Assembly (NCBI GenBank): GCA_018881555.1
Contig: JACAXG010000093.1
Coordinates: forward strand, 620,001-684,000
Direction of reading: 5' to 3'
DNA length: 64,000 bases
DNA from: Amblyornis subalaris
Taxonomy: Eukaryota; Chordata; Aves; Passeriformes; Ptilonorhynchidae
The notes under the pieces are model-generated. The model worked only from the letters and a program-made list of their open reading frames with translations. It was not told where the DNA came from and did no database searches. Within the stretch, counting starts at the first letter, position 1; the number at the start of each line of letters is the position of its first letter. The position numbers were made by a program, and so were the translations under genes. Below, piece after piece: positions 1 through 10,735 of the stretch.

Positions 1-424
1 GTTTGGCCTCGTGTTGGTTTTTGAAGTTGAGAGGCATTTTGAGTCTAATCCTCGCAGTATTTACTCTCCATCCCATCAGACCATTTACCCAGGGGAGGGC
101 TTAACCCTGCAAGACTTTGTGGAATACTGAGAGTAATTCTGCTTTTCACACTTCCTTAATAGCCCAGGCAGCCATGCAGAAGAGCAGGATTATTCCAGGC
201 AGTTCCCAGGAAATGCCTGCACATGCTGATGAGGGGAAGGAGAGTGCAAGCTGCAGACAGAACCCCAAGGAGAGGCAGGAGAAGCCTTTCATTACGTAAA
301 AGCCACTGGACAGGACAGAACATGGAGCTTTTCCACGTCCTCTCTGGACAGGGAATGGACAGTCCAGTCACAGGGAGCAGGGAGATGTTTCCTGCCATGT
401 GTAAGAGCCTCTGCTCCTTTCCTG
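1..424. other. Unique non-coding sequence at window edge
   Basis: Mixed-composition sequence with no recognisable repeat or exon. Short open frames occur on both strands and look like chance frames, with no domain or plausible splice structure. I see nothing else in it. Confidence 0.5.
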
Positions 425-540
425 AGCACCTCCAGGGACGGGGACTCCCCCACCTCCCTGGGCAGCCCCTGCCGATGTCTGACCACTCTTCCAGAGAAGA
501 CATTGCCCTAATATCCAGCCTGATACCCTCCCTGGAACCT
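425..540 (-). repeat. CR1 LINE fragment, diverged
   Basis: The + strand reads the antisense of a CR1 3' portion: CACCTCCAGGGACGGGGACT, then a CACCTCCCTGGGCAGCCC stretch and AATATCCAGCCT. This matches the block found downstream of the 3' tail in the CR1 type seen at 35.94 kb. The 3' terminal tail is missing and the copy is short and diverged, so it is an old remnant. A good splice donor lies 60 bp beyond its end. Confidence 0.65.
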
Positions 541-1458
541 ACACCACTACAAATGTTTAGAAATGAAATGTGACCTGAGATTAAGAGATGCTTAGGTCAG
601 GTAAGTATTAATTGCTGAGGATTCAGGACAGTCCTGTGAGGCCACTGTCCCAGTCACAGACGGGGAAGCTGAGTAAGAGATGAAGTGCTCAGGGATGCAG
701 GATGAGGTTTCCATCGAGCCAGGAGTGCTGACTGCTCTGCTTTTCCCTTCCCACAACCACACACATTTATTTTCCTGTTACTACCTCTGTAAAAGAGTCC
801 CTTCCCTGCTGTCCAGAAGGGGCTTTCTCCTCCTCAGAGTGATAAAGTGGAGCGATCCAAAGCCTGGGCAGAGCTCGTGGCTGAGCACAGGAGTGAATGG
901 ATCTGGTGGGAAGGACGAGGCCCAGCAGAGAGGGGGCGATGGAAAATTCCTGTGAAACAGAGCACAGGGAAAAACTAATCACGGACCAGGAAAAAATAGC
1001 TGTGTTACTGTTCCCAGCAGGGTGTCCCTGGGTCAGGTGTGATCTGTCCGTGGCTTGGAAGATGTGGCTGTTTCCCAGACATGAGAGCAGCCTGTCAGTA
1101 ACAGGTCCCAGCTTTCCCAGGCATGGTTGTTGTGCACATCCCCCTGGCTTTAACTCAGTATTTTCCCTGAGTTGCTGTCGCTCTTGGAAGCATTCCCACG
1201 AGGCAAATCAGGCTTTTAACCCTCCCTGGGAACAACCGCTGCAGGAGCCANCAGTCTTTGTCCCCTTGCTCTCTGAGCCAAGCATGAAAACAACAATAAT
1301 TTCTAATCTCTCGTGGTATGAACTGCTCAGCCTGTTCAGTCTGGTCGCAGGTGATCCCCTCTGCCCAGTACAGGGGAATCTGCAGCCCGGCCTGGGGGGA
1401 CCGCAGAGCTCCCCTCGGCACAGTCAGGCACTGCCTTTCCTGGGGACCCCTCCCAGCC
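541..1458. other. Unique sequence with a strong splice-donor motif
   Basis: No repeat or coding exon is recognised. A CAG|GTAAGTAT motif, a near-perfect U1 match, occurs at 598-608. Nothing shows it is used. The rest is ordinary mixed-composition DNA with one N at 1251. Confidence 0.4.
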
Positions 1459-1676
1459 CCTCGGCGCTCCCGGGGAAGGTGTCCGGCCCCGCCGCTCCCC
1501 GGGACAGCTCCGGCACCCGAGGGCTCCCGGGGGAGCAGGGACACAGCCGGTGTCGGGCGAGCACGGGAAAGGGGCTGCCCGCACGGAACGGGGCTCCTGG
1601 CACACCTCACAGGAGCATTTAGGGCCTGATCCTCGCCCTCCGTGAGCGGCCCCGCAGGAGGCGCCCGCTGAGCGCC
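1459..1676. promoter_or_regulatory. CpG-dense patch, candidate small CpG island
   Basis: About two dozen CpG dinucleotides fall in roughly 215 bp of strongly GC-rich sequence, close to the number expected without CpG depletion. The flanks are CpG-poor. This is the signature of a small CpG island, which in birds often marks a promoter or an unmethylated enhancer. No TATA box, exon or convincing reading frame is attached. Open frames run through on both strands because GC-rich DNA has few stops. A GC-rich repeat remnant is an alternative. Confidence 0.45.
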
Positions 1677-2984
1677 AGCAGGGATGGAAGGGCCAGTCCC
1701 GCTCCTCTCCGAGGATTACAAGCGACAGAGTAAAGCAGGGAAACTGCAGAGCGGGCAAATAAAGAGAGAGTCGGGTGACTAGTGGGATTGCCACGTTCCC
1801 CTGGGTAATTACTGTGAAATAAATGGTGTCGCACGGAATTCCCACCCTTCCTCTCCAGGGAGCAGAGCTGGCAGCACGGGTCTTCCCTCCAGGGAGGCTG
1901 AAAGGGTTTCGGTTCCCAACCAGGGTGTTGTTCACAAAGGAGGGAGGAAAGGAGTCAAGTGAGGAGCTGTCAGTGTCTGACACGAGCTGACAAACCCTAA
2001 ATCACAATTCCTCCTCTCCATACAAAGCTNTTGTTAAGTAATTGAGTGGGTTTTGCTTCTTTAGGTCTGTTTGTACTTGTGGGAGAGGGAGAACAGCAGC
2101 TCACCTGCCTGAAAATGTAACATATCCCAAATGCTTCAGAGAATTGTAGATTCTTGGGAGCTCAGAGCTATGGAAATACAGCCCCCAGAAATGATGGGGG
2201 TCAGAAGGCACACCTGGTAAGTGTTCCTAAGTATTCCTAAGGATCTTCCATATCTTTTCACAAATGACATGCTCATTTCCCCCCCGCTATTGGAAAAGAG
2301 CAAGTTTTCCTTCTGTTTTGGAGTTGCCTGTGAGCTCGTCCCCTGAACCAGCCGTGTCCTGGGCTCCCACTGAGGCCCTCATCTCACAAAGGAAGTGGGA
2401 CATAAATGTGAATTAATGGCATTTCTGTTCCCTTAATCTGATGTTTCTGTGCCCAGGTGGGAAGCCCTGGACAGCCCATCCAGATGTGTTTCCCCATCCC
2501 TGCCTCCTCCCCCTTTCCCATCAGCCCAACTTGAAATCAATCCACAAACTTCATGTATTTAAAGTGAAATTCCAGTGGTGACAGACATCAGAGTCCTAAC
2601 CTGTCACACCACCTCAGGATATCCAGCATGTCTCATGGGATGATCCAGCCTTATTGAAAGATTCTCTTTATTTTATTAAAAGAGGAATGAATTATACCAG
2701 ATCACTTTGTCAAAGTGGTTAGGCTGTACTGAAGTATTTGGATCTTAATTTGATATTTCATTCTCTGCTTCAGACAGGAATATTACTAGTGGGACATTTT
2801 ATGAGTAAAGATAAATTTGTAATAAACCACGGTGCCTACTTAAAACCTCATTATCCCTGTCCTGTTCTTCCCCTGAAAAGCTGCACAAGAGCTTTATTGC
2901 TGTAAAGAGAGAAGAAAAGGCTCTTTGTCTCTTCTCTTACACCTTGGACATCCCAGCTGGAGCCCTCTGGATTTGGGTGAGGAA
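1677..2984. other. Unique sequence, AT-rich in its right half
   Basis: No exon or repeat recognised. The segment at about 2640-2840 is AT-rich with TTTATTTTATT and AATTTGATATTTC stretches and could be a weak regulatory island. Evidence for function is absent. Confidence 0.35.
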
Positions 2985-3317
2985 GGACCAGTGACAGGAG
3001 GGGGCAGCCAGGTGGGGGTTGGTATATTTTCCCAGGGAACAAGGGGCAGGACAAGAGGAAATGGCCTCAAGTTGTGCCAGGAGAGGTTTAGATTGGATAT
3101 TTGGGAAAATTCCTTCCTGGAAAGAGCTGTCCAGCCCTGGCGCAGCTGCCCAGGGCACTGCTGGAGTCCCCATCCCTGGAGGGGTTTAAAAGCCGTGTGG
3201 ATGTGGCACTCGNGGACAGGGGTCAGTGGTGGCCTTGGAGTGCTGGGAATGGTTGGACTCGATGGGCTGCGAGGGCTTTTCCGCCCTGGACAGTGCTGTG
3301 ACTCTGGGATTCTGTGA
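2985..3317 (+). repeat. CR1 LINE 3' fragment (type B)
   Basis: This reads in CR1 sense direction: GACAGGAGGGGGCAGCCAGG, then AGGAAATGGCCTCAAG, GGAGAGGTTTAGATTGGATA, CCCCATCCCTGGAGG and GTTGGACTCGATGGGCTG, ending with the CR1 tail GACTCTGGGATTCTGTG. The order matches the terminal 330 bp or so of a CR1 element. It is 5' truncated, as usual after aborted reverse transcription. No reverse-transcriptase frame is present. A solo LTR begins about 40 bp downstream. Confidence 0.92.
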
Positions 3318-3355
3318 AATGCACTTTGAAATCCACGCCAAACCCGAGCTCTCAG

Positions 3356-3729
3356 TGATGCCTAAAACTGGGAGTACCTGAAACAGAGACTGAACAAAGT
3401 TAGTGAATAAAAGTAGGAATTTATTGAAGGCCTTTGAGTGGTTCACCTCTGGTGCAGAGCCTTGCCGATGCTAGGCTAGGCCAAGATGGACCCCGATCAC
3501 GAGTCTTCCCCCCCAGATATAGGTTTGGTACATTTGTTTATCAGAAGTTAATTGTGCAATTACAGTTTCAGGTAATGAAGTAATATTCCCCCATTCACCC
3601 CCTCCCAATTCACTTTTGTTTATACTTAGGCCTAGGACAGTGACCTTGTTTTCCAGGCTTAGAGAGAATGCTTTGTCTAACAAGAAGGTAAAGCACATAA
3701 TATGGATTTTAGAATTACACACTAGTACA
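3356..3729 (-). mobile_element. Solo LTR of an endogenous retrovirus, minus orientation
   Basis: On the minus strand the segment starts TGTACTAGTGTGTAATTC and ends with TTTTAGGCATCA, giving TG...CA ends about 374 bp apart. An AATAAA polyadenylation signal (complement of 3420-3425) lies 65 bp before the 3' end, followed by a TTTGTTCAGTCTCTG stretch, the arrangement of a retroviral R-U5. No gag, pol or env sequence lies on either side, so this would be a solo LTR left by recombination between two LTRs. The bases next to the ends do not form an obvious target-site duplication, so the boundaries may be off by a few bases or the copy is old. Assignment to an avian ERV family is from general likeness and is not certain. 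Confidence 0.6.
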
Positions 3730-4287
3730 GTGCAGGGTTAGAAAAATCCAAAAGNTAATCCTTAAGGCATCATCAGGGGAGCTTGGGGATGCTCCCTGCA
3801 AAAGCAGGAGAAGCCGGGACTCGGAGCCCCGGGGAGCGTTGGGAATGGGCCGGGATGGGCTGTGTGGACACCTGGAGCAGGGTTTGCAGCCCAGCCTGGG
3901 CTAAGCTCCGTCCCCGCACAGCCTGGGGGGCTGTGGCACGGCTCACACCCCGGCCGCCTTCTGGTAACTGAGGCTGTTCTGCTTTTTGGCTGTTTTCCCC
4001 GGGTTTTAAATAAAGCTCTTCCATCCCTGCTGCCAGTGAGGGATGATGATTCAGGGCTGTCCCAGGTACAGGACCCGTGGCACGGCCACCCCTCCCCGGC
4101 TCCCACTGCCCTTCCTCTCCCTCTTCCTCGCGCACACCAACACCTGCCCCCACCCCAACCCGGCCCCAAAAGGTTTTGGGGAGGGTTGTGCAGCNTTAGG
4201 GCCACTGTCACGCTGCATTTTGGGGTTGTCTCTTCGTGCCTGGCCAGGAGCTGCTTTCCTGCTCTGCCAGATCCGCTGACAGTCTGT
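3730..4287. other. Unique GC-rich sequence
   Basis: GC-rich sequence between the LTR and a CpG-dense patch. Overlapping open frames on both strands reach 126-151 codons, resemble nothing known and contain no splice-bounded exon. A pyrimidine-rich stretch occurs at about 4090-4160. Confidence 0.4.
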
Positions 4288-4515
4288 GAAAGGGAGCTGA
4301 GGAGCGCAGACGCGTGAAGCTCCCAGGCGCCGTCACACGCTGAGAACGCGGGAACGTTCTGGCACCTTTTCTAATCANGCTGTTCCTGAAATGCGAAACC
4401 CTCACCCTCCGCGCCGCGGGGTGAGAACGAGCAGGAAACAAATCGCTGGCACGGCGAATACCAGCAGCGTGCTGCAGGTGCCAGGGAAGGGGCGCCGGCA
4501 TCGCCAGGCTCGGGT
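4288..4515. promoter_or_regulatory. CpG-dense patch, candidate small CpG island
   Basis: More than twenty CpGs occur in about 230 bp, including clustered ACGCG, AACGCGG and CCGCGCCGCGG motifs. GC content is moderate, so the CpG observed/expected ratio is about 1 or above. The patch is unlike the CpG-depleted flanks. It could be a promoter or enhancer CpG island, but no transcript structure supports that. It is the second such patch within 3 kb. Confidence 0.45.
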
Positions 4516-4832
4516 GAGGCAGCTTTGTGCCCTGGGTGTGGGGAGGGTCGGTTCCAGCCAGCAGGAGTTGCTGACAAACCCTTCGACACGCTGCTCTGTG
4601 CAGGGCTCCGGGCAGGCAACACGTTCAGGGTNTCTCAGTGCACCTCTGCCCGTGCTGCTGCTCTGCTGCCAATCACCCTGCGCCGATCCTGTGGCTCTCC
4701 ACGATGGGATCTCTTCCAGGCCTGTGAAATCCTCGGGCTAAGTGCCTTGCTCCGGCTGGATGGTGTTTGGAGCACCATTTAAGGCAGGGCTGGGGGGCTC
4801 TGCTCAGCTCTGGCTGCAGGCTGGAAATAAGC

Positions 4833-5278
4833 GAGGATGATGCCCATGTCAGGGTTAGGTTTGGTGTGAGGATGATGCCCAGGTCAGGGTTAGGTTGGGT
4901 GTGAGGATGATGCCCGGGTCAGGGTTAGGTTTGGTGTGAGGATGATGCCTGGGTCAGGGTTAGGTTTGGTGTGAGGAGGATGCCCAGGTCAGGGTTAGGT
5001 TTGGTGTGAGGAGGATGCCCGGGTCAGGGTTAGGTTTGGTGTGAGGATGATGCCTGGGTCAGGGTTAGGTTTGNGATGCCCAGGTCAGGGTTAGGTTTGG
5101 TGTGAGGAGGATGCCCGGGTCAGGGTTAGGTTTGGTGTGAGGATGATGCCTGGGTCAGGGTTAGGTTTGATGTGAAGATGATGCCCAGGTCAGGGTTAGG
5201 TTTGGTGTGAGGATGATGCCCAGGTCAGGGTTAGGTTTGGTGTGAGGATGATGCTGGGCTCGGGGTTTGGTTGGGTGT
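4833..5278 (+). repeat. 35-bp minisatellite with telomere-like core
   Basis: Thirteen tandem units of 35 bp begin at 4833, 4868, 4903, 4938, 4973, 5008, 5043, about 5075 (truncated, beside an N at 5074), 5104, 5139, 5174, 5209 and 5244. The unit reads GAGGATGATGCCCAGGTCAG followed by GGTTAGGTTTGGTGT. Every unit but the last holds AGGGTTAGG, nine bases of the vertebrate telomere repeat. Units differ at a few sites (GATGATG/GAGGATG, CCCAGG/CCCGGG/CCTGGG). The final unit is the most diverged. The array is probably length-polymorphic. Confidence 0.97.
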
Positions 5279-6751
5279 GACGCAGTGGGATGGGTTTCTC
5301 AGGGAGCAGCCGCAGTCGTTCTGGATCAAGTCTGGAATGGGATGGAGCTGAAGCCCCTTTGCCCTTGGGGGGTGCTCAGTGATGCTCTGGGCCAGGAGCT
5401 CTGAGCAGCCGGGTGGGAGGGGCAGGGAGATGCCCTGGGGGTGTGGGTGTGGACATGGACACCAAACAGGCTTTGGGGGAGCCTGTCGGAGCCCTTTCCC
5501 TGGGGTCTGTTCCCGGGGCCCCACTGGGTGCTGTGAGTATCTGAGTGAGTTGTGCTCTGAAGAGGAGTCTGGGCTCCTGTTCTCTCCTGTTTCCTGACTG
5601 AGGAGTTCCAAACTGCCTGGGCCTGATGCGGAGATGGATGTGGGGATGTGGAAGTCTCTCTAGGGAGTGGATTTTTAACAAGGTGAACTTTGTTGCAATA
5701 AAACCCTCTTCCCTTTCTGTGTTCAGCAGCTTTCATGTGTCACAGTCGTGCTCGAGTGTCTGAGAGCACCCCAGGGCTTTAACCTATTTAAAGAGGAGCT
5801 CTCCAATAAAACCAGCTCTGGAATGGCAGGGCTTTGCCTCCCTGGGAGGCTGGGGGCTGCCAGGGCTCAGGAGCCAAATCCGTGTCCTGAAAATAAGGAA
5901 TCGATGCTGAAAGGCTCTGCCTGGTGCCCCCTCGCATGCCTGGGGATCCCAGGGCTGGGACGGTGACCCAGCCCCTGCTGAGCTGAGCGAATGGCTCTGA
6001 GCTGTGCCAGATTGGGACCTTCCCATTAAACAGAGCCTGAGAGGCTTTGGACGGCAGCAGTGTGGGGTTATCAGCTCCGCGACCTTCCTGGCCCGGGGCA
6101 CTCTCACAGCGGGTACTTAAAGGCTGGTAACGAGAATTCCAGTGTTGGCAAATCCCCGTGTCCTCCTCAGGCACGCGGGGAGTTAGCGGGGCTTTGTTTT
6201 CTATCAGGTATAAATCTGAAGGTGGGGATTTCACTTCTTTCCCAGACAAAGGCGTTTTGAAAACTTGGCTTTTGGAGATAGAAAAACAGCAGCATAAATA
6301 CATTTTTTTCTCATAATTTCTTTGTGCTTAGAACACGGATAAAGACTCTGTGGTTGAATCTGATTTTACATGCTGATTTATGTTGAATCTGTATTTTTGT
6401 GGAATTATTTTGTTGGGAAAAATGATGCAAAATCCAAAAATTCCCCTGGCAGCCACAGAGCCGCTGCTGTGGCTCCTGATGGGCAGGGCGAGCTGGCCCC
6501 TCCTGCCACTTGCCCACTCCTTGGCCCCGGGAGCTGCTTCCCAGTTTATCCTCTCAGTGGTGGTGCTTTCCTTCCTCTTTCACAGCTTGGGTGCTGCTTC
6601 CTGTGTTGAGTTACACTCGCTGCCTCCTGCAAACTGTGCTGCAGATTTGCTGTGCCAGAATTAAACTGCTCAAATTTGGAGCTGGGGATGTCACCGAGTG
6701 TGGCACAACACTGGGGATCCATCAGCTGCTCGAGCAGCAGCTCCTCCNGGG
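5279..6751. other. Unique sequence between minisatellite and CR1
   Basis: No repeat, exon or conserved family recognised. Composition shifts from GC-rich (5280-6200) to AT-rich at about 6280-6440. Open frames up to 171 codons on the minus strand have no domain and overlap other open frames. Confidence 0.4.
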
Positions 6752-6995
6752 AGTCATGGGATCCTCGTGGGATGGCCTGCGTGGGAGGGGACCTTAAAGA
6801 TCGTTTATTCCATGCCCTGCCATGGGCAGGGACACCTTCCACTATCCCAGGGTGCTCCAAGCCCCGTTCAGCCTGGCCTTGGACACTTCCAGGGATGCAG
6901 GGGCAGCCACTGCTGCTCTGGGCAGCCTGTGCCAGGGCCTCACCACTCTCACAGGGAAGGATTTCTTCCATGNATCCAAATTAAATTTCCCATTT
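6752..6995 (-). repeat. CR1 LINE 3' fragment (type A)
   Basis: The + strand shows antisense CR1: GGGACCTTAAAGATC, CATGGGCAGGGACACCTTCC, CCTTGGACACTTCCAGGGAT, CTGGGCAGCCTGTGCCAGGG and CTCACAGGGAAGGATTTCTT. The CR1 3' end is on the left and the 5' truncation is on the right near 6995. Confidence 0.92.
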
Positions 6996-7299
6996 CAGTT
7001 TTGCTCCTTTTCCCATCACTCCCTCTCCAGCTTCCCTGCAGCCTCTTCAGAGCTGCTCAGGCCTGGTGTTGTCCATCTCTGAATTCCCTGAGCTCTCTCA
7101 GAGCACTTAGGGCCAGTGTGCCCCGTGCAGTGACTGCAGAGCTCCATTATTTCAAGAATTAAAACCAAAACAATTTGATAAAATAGTTTGTTTTTTTTTT
7201 CCTTCTGCTTGGAGACAAAACTTTTATTGCAGCAAATGGAACTAAAATCAATATACATGGAAATGACTCGCATTTGGGGACCCTGGGTATTGTTGATTT
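6996..7299. other. Unique sequence with poly-T run
   Basis: Nothing coding is seen. A T-run of about ten bases lies at 7190-7201. On the minus strand it is an A-run next to AT-rich sequence and could be a decayed retroposon tail, but no body is recognised. Confidence 0.35.
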
Positions 7300-7540
7300 A
7301 ATACTATTTATTTAACAGCTTGGCAAATGTGTGGTTTGTCTGTCTCGATAGATTTTGAAGAAAATGATAATGTTTTATAGTAAACAGTATAAAAATTCAA
7401 GCAAAGGCATCTTAATCAACTCCTATAAAAATTAAATGAGCGATTGAACATGTCACGAGCTCAAGTCTATTTTATCATGCTACTCATATTAATGCTGCAG
7501 CTTCTTTTGTGCTGGCTCCATTAATATTCAGAAGGGCTTT
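7300..7540. promoter_or_regulatory. AT-rich island, candidate conserved enhancer
   Basis: Dense in homeodomain- and POU-like cores (TTAAAT, ATTAAATGAG, CATATTAATGC, CCATTAATATTC) with no repeat likeness. The look is typical of conserved non-coding elements in vertebrate gene deserts. This is pattern recognition only; no alignment was available. Confidence 0.3.
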
Positions 7541-8563
7541 AGTGCAGGAGTGTGCCATTCTTCCTGGGGTTTCCTCCTTCCTGGTCTCCATCCAAACTGC
7601 AAACCCTCTTCAGCCCCTTAGAAATAGCAGATTATCCTCAGCAAGTCTGTTGAATGTAAGCAGAAGTGACATCTCGTGGCACCCTGGATTTCAGCATTAT
7701 CCTGGATGCTCAACACACAACTTCAGCTGTAATAGATAATAAAACTACTGCTATTGCCCTAAATTTGGGGAAAAACCTGGCTGAATCAACCCAGTAGGTG
7801 CTGGGAGCCGAGGCTGTGGTCACCTGCCCTGATCTGGGCACATTTTGGGTCGGTACCTCCTTTAGGAAGCGTTTGGGCTGGAGAGAAAAGCGATGACCCG
7901 GGGTGGCTCCACTGGCACCTCCTTCCCTGGCAGCCACCCCCGAGGGCAGAGTTGGAAGCAGGGTGTTTAAGAGGGCCAAGGGCTGGGATTTTAGGGAATC
8001 AATGAGTCTCTAGATCCAGTGCCCTTTAAGCTGGGAGCAGGGAGCCCTTGTGATGAAGTCCCTGAGTTGTGGAAAGGGTCCTGATGCATTTGCTGCTCTG
8101 AAAATCAACTTTTAAAGGATTGCCAGGAAGGAGGGTTTAATTCCTCTTTTTGACTGAGGAGGCAGGTTGGTAGCTTGTAACTTCCCATGGTGTGGATGAC
8201 TTCTCACTGAACATAAAATAAGCCTGAATCATATCCTCTTTGATGTATTTATTGTATAAAAGCCAAAAAAGGTGTACTGGAAGATCAAGTACCTGTCTTT
8301 GGAGAAATCCCTATCAAGGAGTTTGTAGATGAAGGTCTCTCTTGCTCCATGGCAGTGGTAATGCTGTGAATGACAAATCATGAAGGAATAAATTTGCATT
8401 CATATTTATTGAAGGCAATCTTGAAATATCCCCAAGCAAGAGAGACTTGTGTTGTGAAAGAGAAATTAAGGTGACATTGGTAATCAAAGCAGTGACTGTG
8501 GGGTGGGAAGTGTCACTGCTGGGGGCAGACCTGGGAACTTGGGAGAAGTGTTTGTCCAAAACA
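7541..8563. other. Unique sequence
   Basis: No repeat or exon recognised. There is an AT-rich stretch at about 8200-8300 (TATTTATTGTATAAAAGCC). Open frames are short. Confidence 0.35.
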
Positions 8564-8830
8564 GAGCCAGGACAAGGGGGGATGGCTTTGAGCGGAGGAG
8601 GGGAGATTTAGATTGGATTTTGGGAAGAAATCCTTCCCTGTGAGGGTGGAGAGGCCCTGGCACAGGNTGCCCAGAGAAGCTGTGGCTGCCCCATCCCTGG
8701 AAGTGTCCAAGGCCAGGCTGGATGGGGCTTGGAGCAGCCTGGGATAGTGGAAGGTGTCCCTGCCCATGGCAGGGGTGGCACTGGATGGGCTTTGAGGTCC
8801 CTCCCAGCCCAAGCCATGCTGTGGCTCGAG
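8564..8830 (+). repeat. CR1 LINE 3' fragment (type A)
   Basis: Sense CR1: GAGATTTAGATTGGATTTTG, CCTTCCCTGTGAGGGTGGAG, GGCCCTGGCACAGG, CAGAGAAGCTGTGGCTGCCC, GGCTTGGAGCAGCCTGGGAT and GGCACTGGATGGGCTTTGAG. It ends near a degraded tail at 8830. Confidence 0.92.
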
Positions 8831-10071
8831 GCAAACAGCGCGGGGGCAGGGGCAGTGCCAGGCTNTGACACCCCTGTGTCCGTGGGGACGAGGGTTTGAC
8901 CTCTCTGCCGCTCATGGAGCGTTGGTGGGAGTTCTCTCAGCTGGGGACACCCTTCCTCACTGCTCATTCCCAGTGATAGTCACACAAAGGGCTTTTCCCC
9001 AGCAGCTAAACCCAAACTTCAGCTCAGGCTTGGAGGGGTTTCTGGGAGCAGTGCCCGACCTGGGCTGCAAAGGGGGCAGAGCCAGGCAAGGCGTTCCTGG
9101 GGCTGCTGCTCAGCTCCCACCAGGCTGAGCAGAGGAGCGGCTCCATCGTCCCCCCTGTTTTGCAGACTCCACTGTCTTTGTCAGGGTTAGTTTCCGTGGA
9201 GTGGTTCAGCTTTTAGAGCCTGCCCCATGCTCTGCTGTAATTCCTGTTCTTAGGAAAACCTGTGCTCCGTGATGTGGGACAGCCCCCTCGGGCGGTGCAG
9301 CGTTCCCAGGGCACGGGCACGGAGGGGCTGGAGTTCTGTGAATGAAACTCCGGGGGCGAGTTCCTGCGTGTTTGATTGGCATTTATGGGGAATGCCCTCT
9401 GCAGCCCCACAGAGCCGGTGACGGGGCCATGGCCATGTGTGCCTCTGCCATGGCTTGCGTGGGGAGTGGCATTGCAGGCACTGACAGGGCTCGCACTCGG
9501 CAGCTCGGGTCGGACACGTCCCAGGGCTTGCCCTTGGCCTCATTCCCTCCTGCCCTTGGGTCTTCACTGCTGCAGCCCCATCCCCTCAGCGCTGGGAGGG
9601 ACTGGGGAGTGCCTGGGGATCCTCACGGAGGCTGTTAATGGGGAACTTCTCAGGTGGTGGCAGTATAAGACATTGAATGGAACAGCAGTCCCGGACTCTT
9701 CCCTGGCCTCTCCAAACCATTCCAAGGGATTCCTGCAGCTCCTCGTTCCCCAAACGCGGCAGTGCCAGGGTGGGGGAGCGCCGGGCTGGCTGGAGCCACC
9801 CTGCTGTGGTGTCTGGGCCAGGTGAAGTGGCTGTGACTCCCAATTCAGTTCTTTCGCTCTGGAAAACCAGTTCTGCCTCTCTGTGGCTGGCAGCAGGTCA
9901 GGAATTTATCCCGCCCAGCTGAGGTAGCTGAGTCACCAGGTGAGCAGTTCCTGAAACCCTCAGGTGTGATTTTCATGGCAGGGGACACAGATTTCCATCC
10001 CTCCTGCAAAGCCCAGGTTCCCTGGGAGTGGGGTGAGAGCAGGTGTTGAGTCCCAAGCTGTGGGTAAGGGC
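8831..10071. other. Unique GC-rich sequence
   Basis: No repeat or exon recognised. Open frames up to 149 codons occur on both strands with no recognisable domain. Nothing else is seen. Confidence 0.35.
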
Positions 10072-10557
10072 AAGACCATTAACAGGATTTAATGCACTTA
10101 AACTGCAGGATTAGTGCTGTGTATTCCTGACTGCAAATGAGGATCCTTATTCCAACTTTATTTCCGTGCTACTTTTCTGAAGCATACTTACTTTCCTTAA
10201 GCTCCCCCCTTATATTTCAATTTTTAATTTGCAAATTATGAAGCCTTCTCCTCTTTGTTGTTGTCCATCAGACACAGCAGCAGCTGTTTTCTTGGTACAG
10301 CTTTCTGAATCACTCTTAAATTCCATATATATAATATACATCAAGATGTATTCACACATTTTATGTATATTTAGCTACTAAATTAGTCCAGCATTCCAGG
10401 AATCCAGTGTTACTGGCCTGGTACCAGCTGTATTCCAGAGAAATGGACTACTTAAAAGCAGTTATTTCCCCTTTGTCTTATTAACTCATAACATGGATGT
10501 GGAAATTCCAAAGGTGCTGCCTGTGGGTGTTTTCCTTGTCTGTGCTTTGGGCACCTT
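10072..10557. other. AT-rich unique island
   Basis: AT-rich sequence with CCATATATATAATATAC at about 10322 and several TTAAT cores. It could be regulatory or simply AT-rich intergenic DNA. Confidence 0.25.
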
Positions 10558-10735
10558 AGAATCCCCGAACCCTCAAGGCTGGAAAAGACCTTCAAATCCC
10601 CAGTCCAACCATCACCCAGAGCACCAAGGTCACCACTGATCGCATCCCCATGTGCACATCCACANGTGTTTTGGGGACTCCACCCCTGCCCTGGGCAGCC
10701 TGTTCACTCCCAAGCTCTGAACCCGAGCTTTAGTG
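10558..10735 (-). repeat. CR1 LINE 3' fragment (type D), diverged
   Basis: The + strand reads CTCAAGGCTGGAAAAGACCT, CCAGTCCAACCATCACCC and CCCTGGGCAGCCTGTTC. This is antisense of the CR1 type that begins with GGCTGGAAAAGACCTTTGAG at 35.94 kb. Heavily mutated, with one N at 10665. Confidence 0.7.

Noticed and set aside
897..1622. 241-codon + frame across the CpG-dense patch as a first exon
   Set aside because: No donor at a sensible place, an N inside, and an equally open minus frame. The peptide is unrecognisable.
3300..3800. Complete endogenous retrovirus
   Set aside because: Only one LTR is found and no internal retroviral sequence flanks it.
4833..5278. CRISPR array
   Set aside because: Units are contiguous with no unique spacers, and the sequence is vertebrate. 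It is a minisatellite.
4833..5278. True interstitial telomere array
   Set aside because: Only nine telomere-like bases per 35-bp unit; there is no TTAGGG run.
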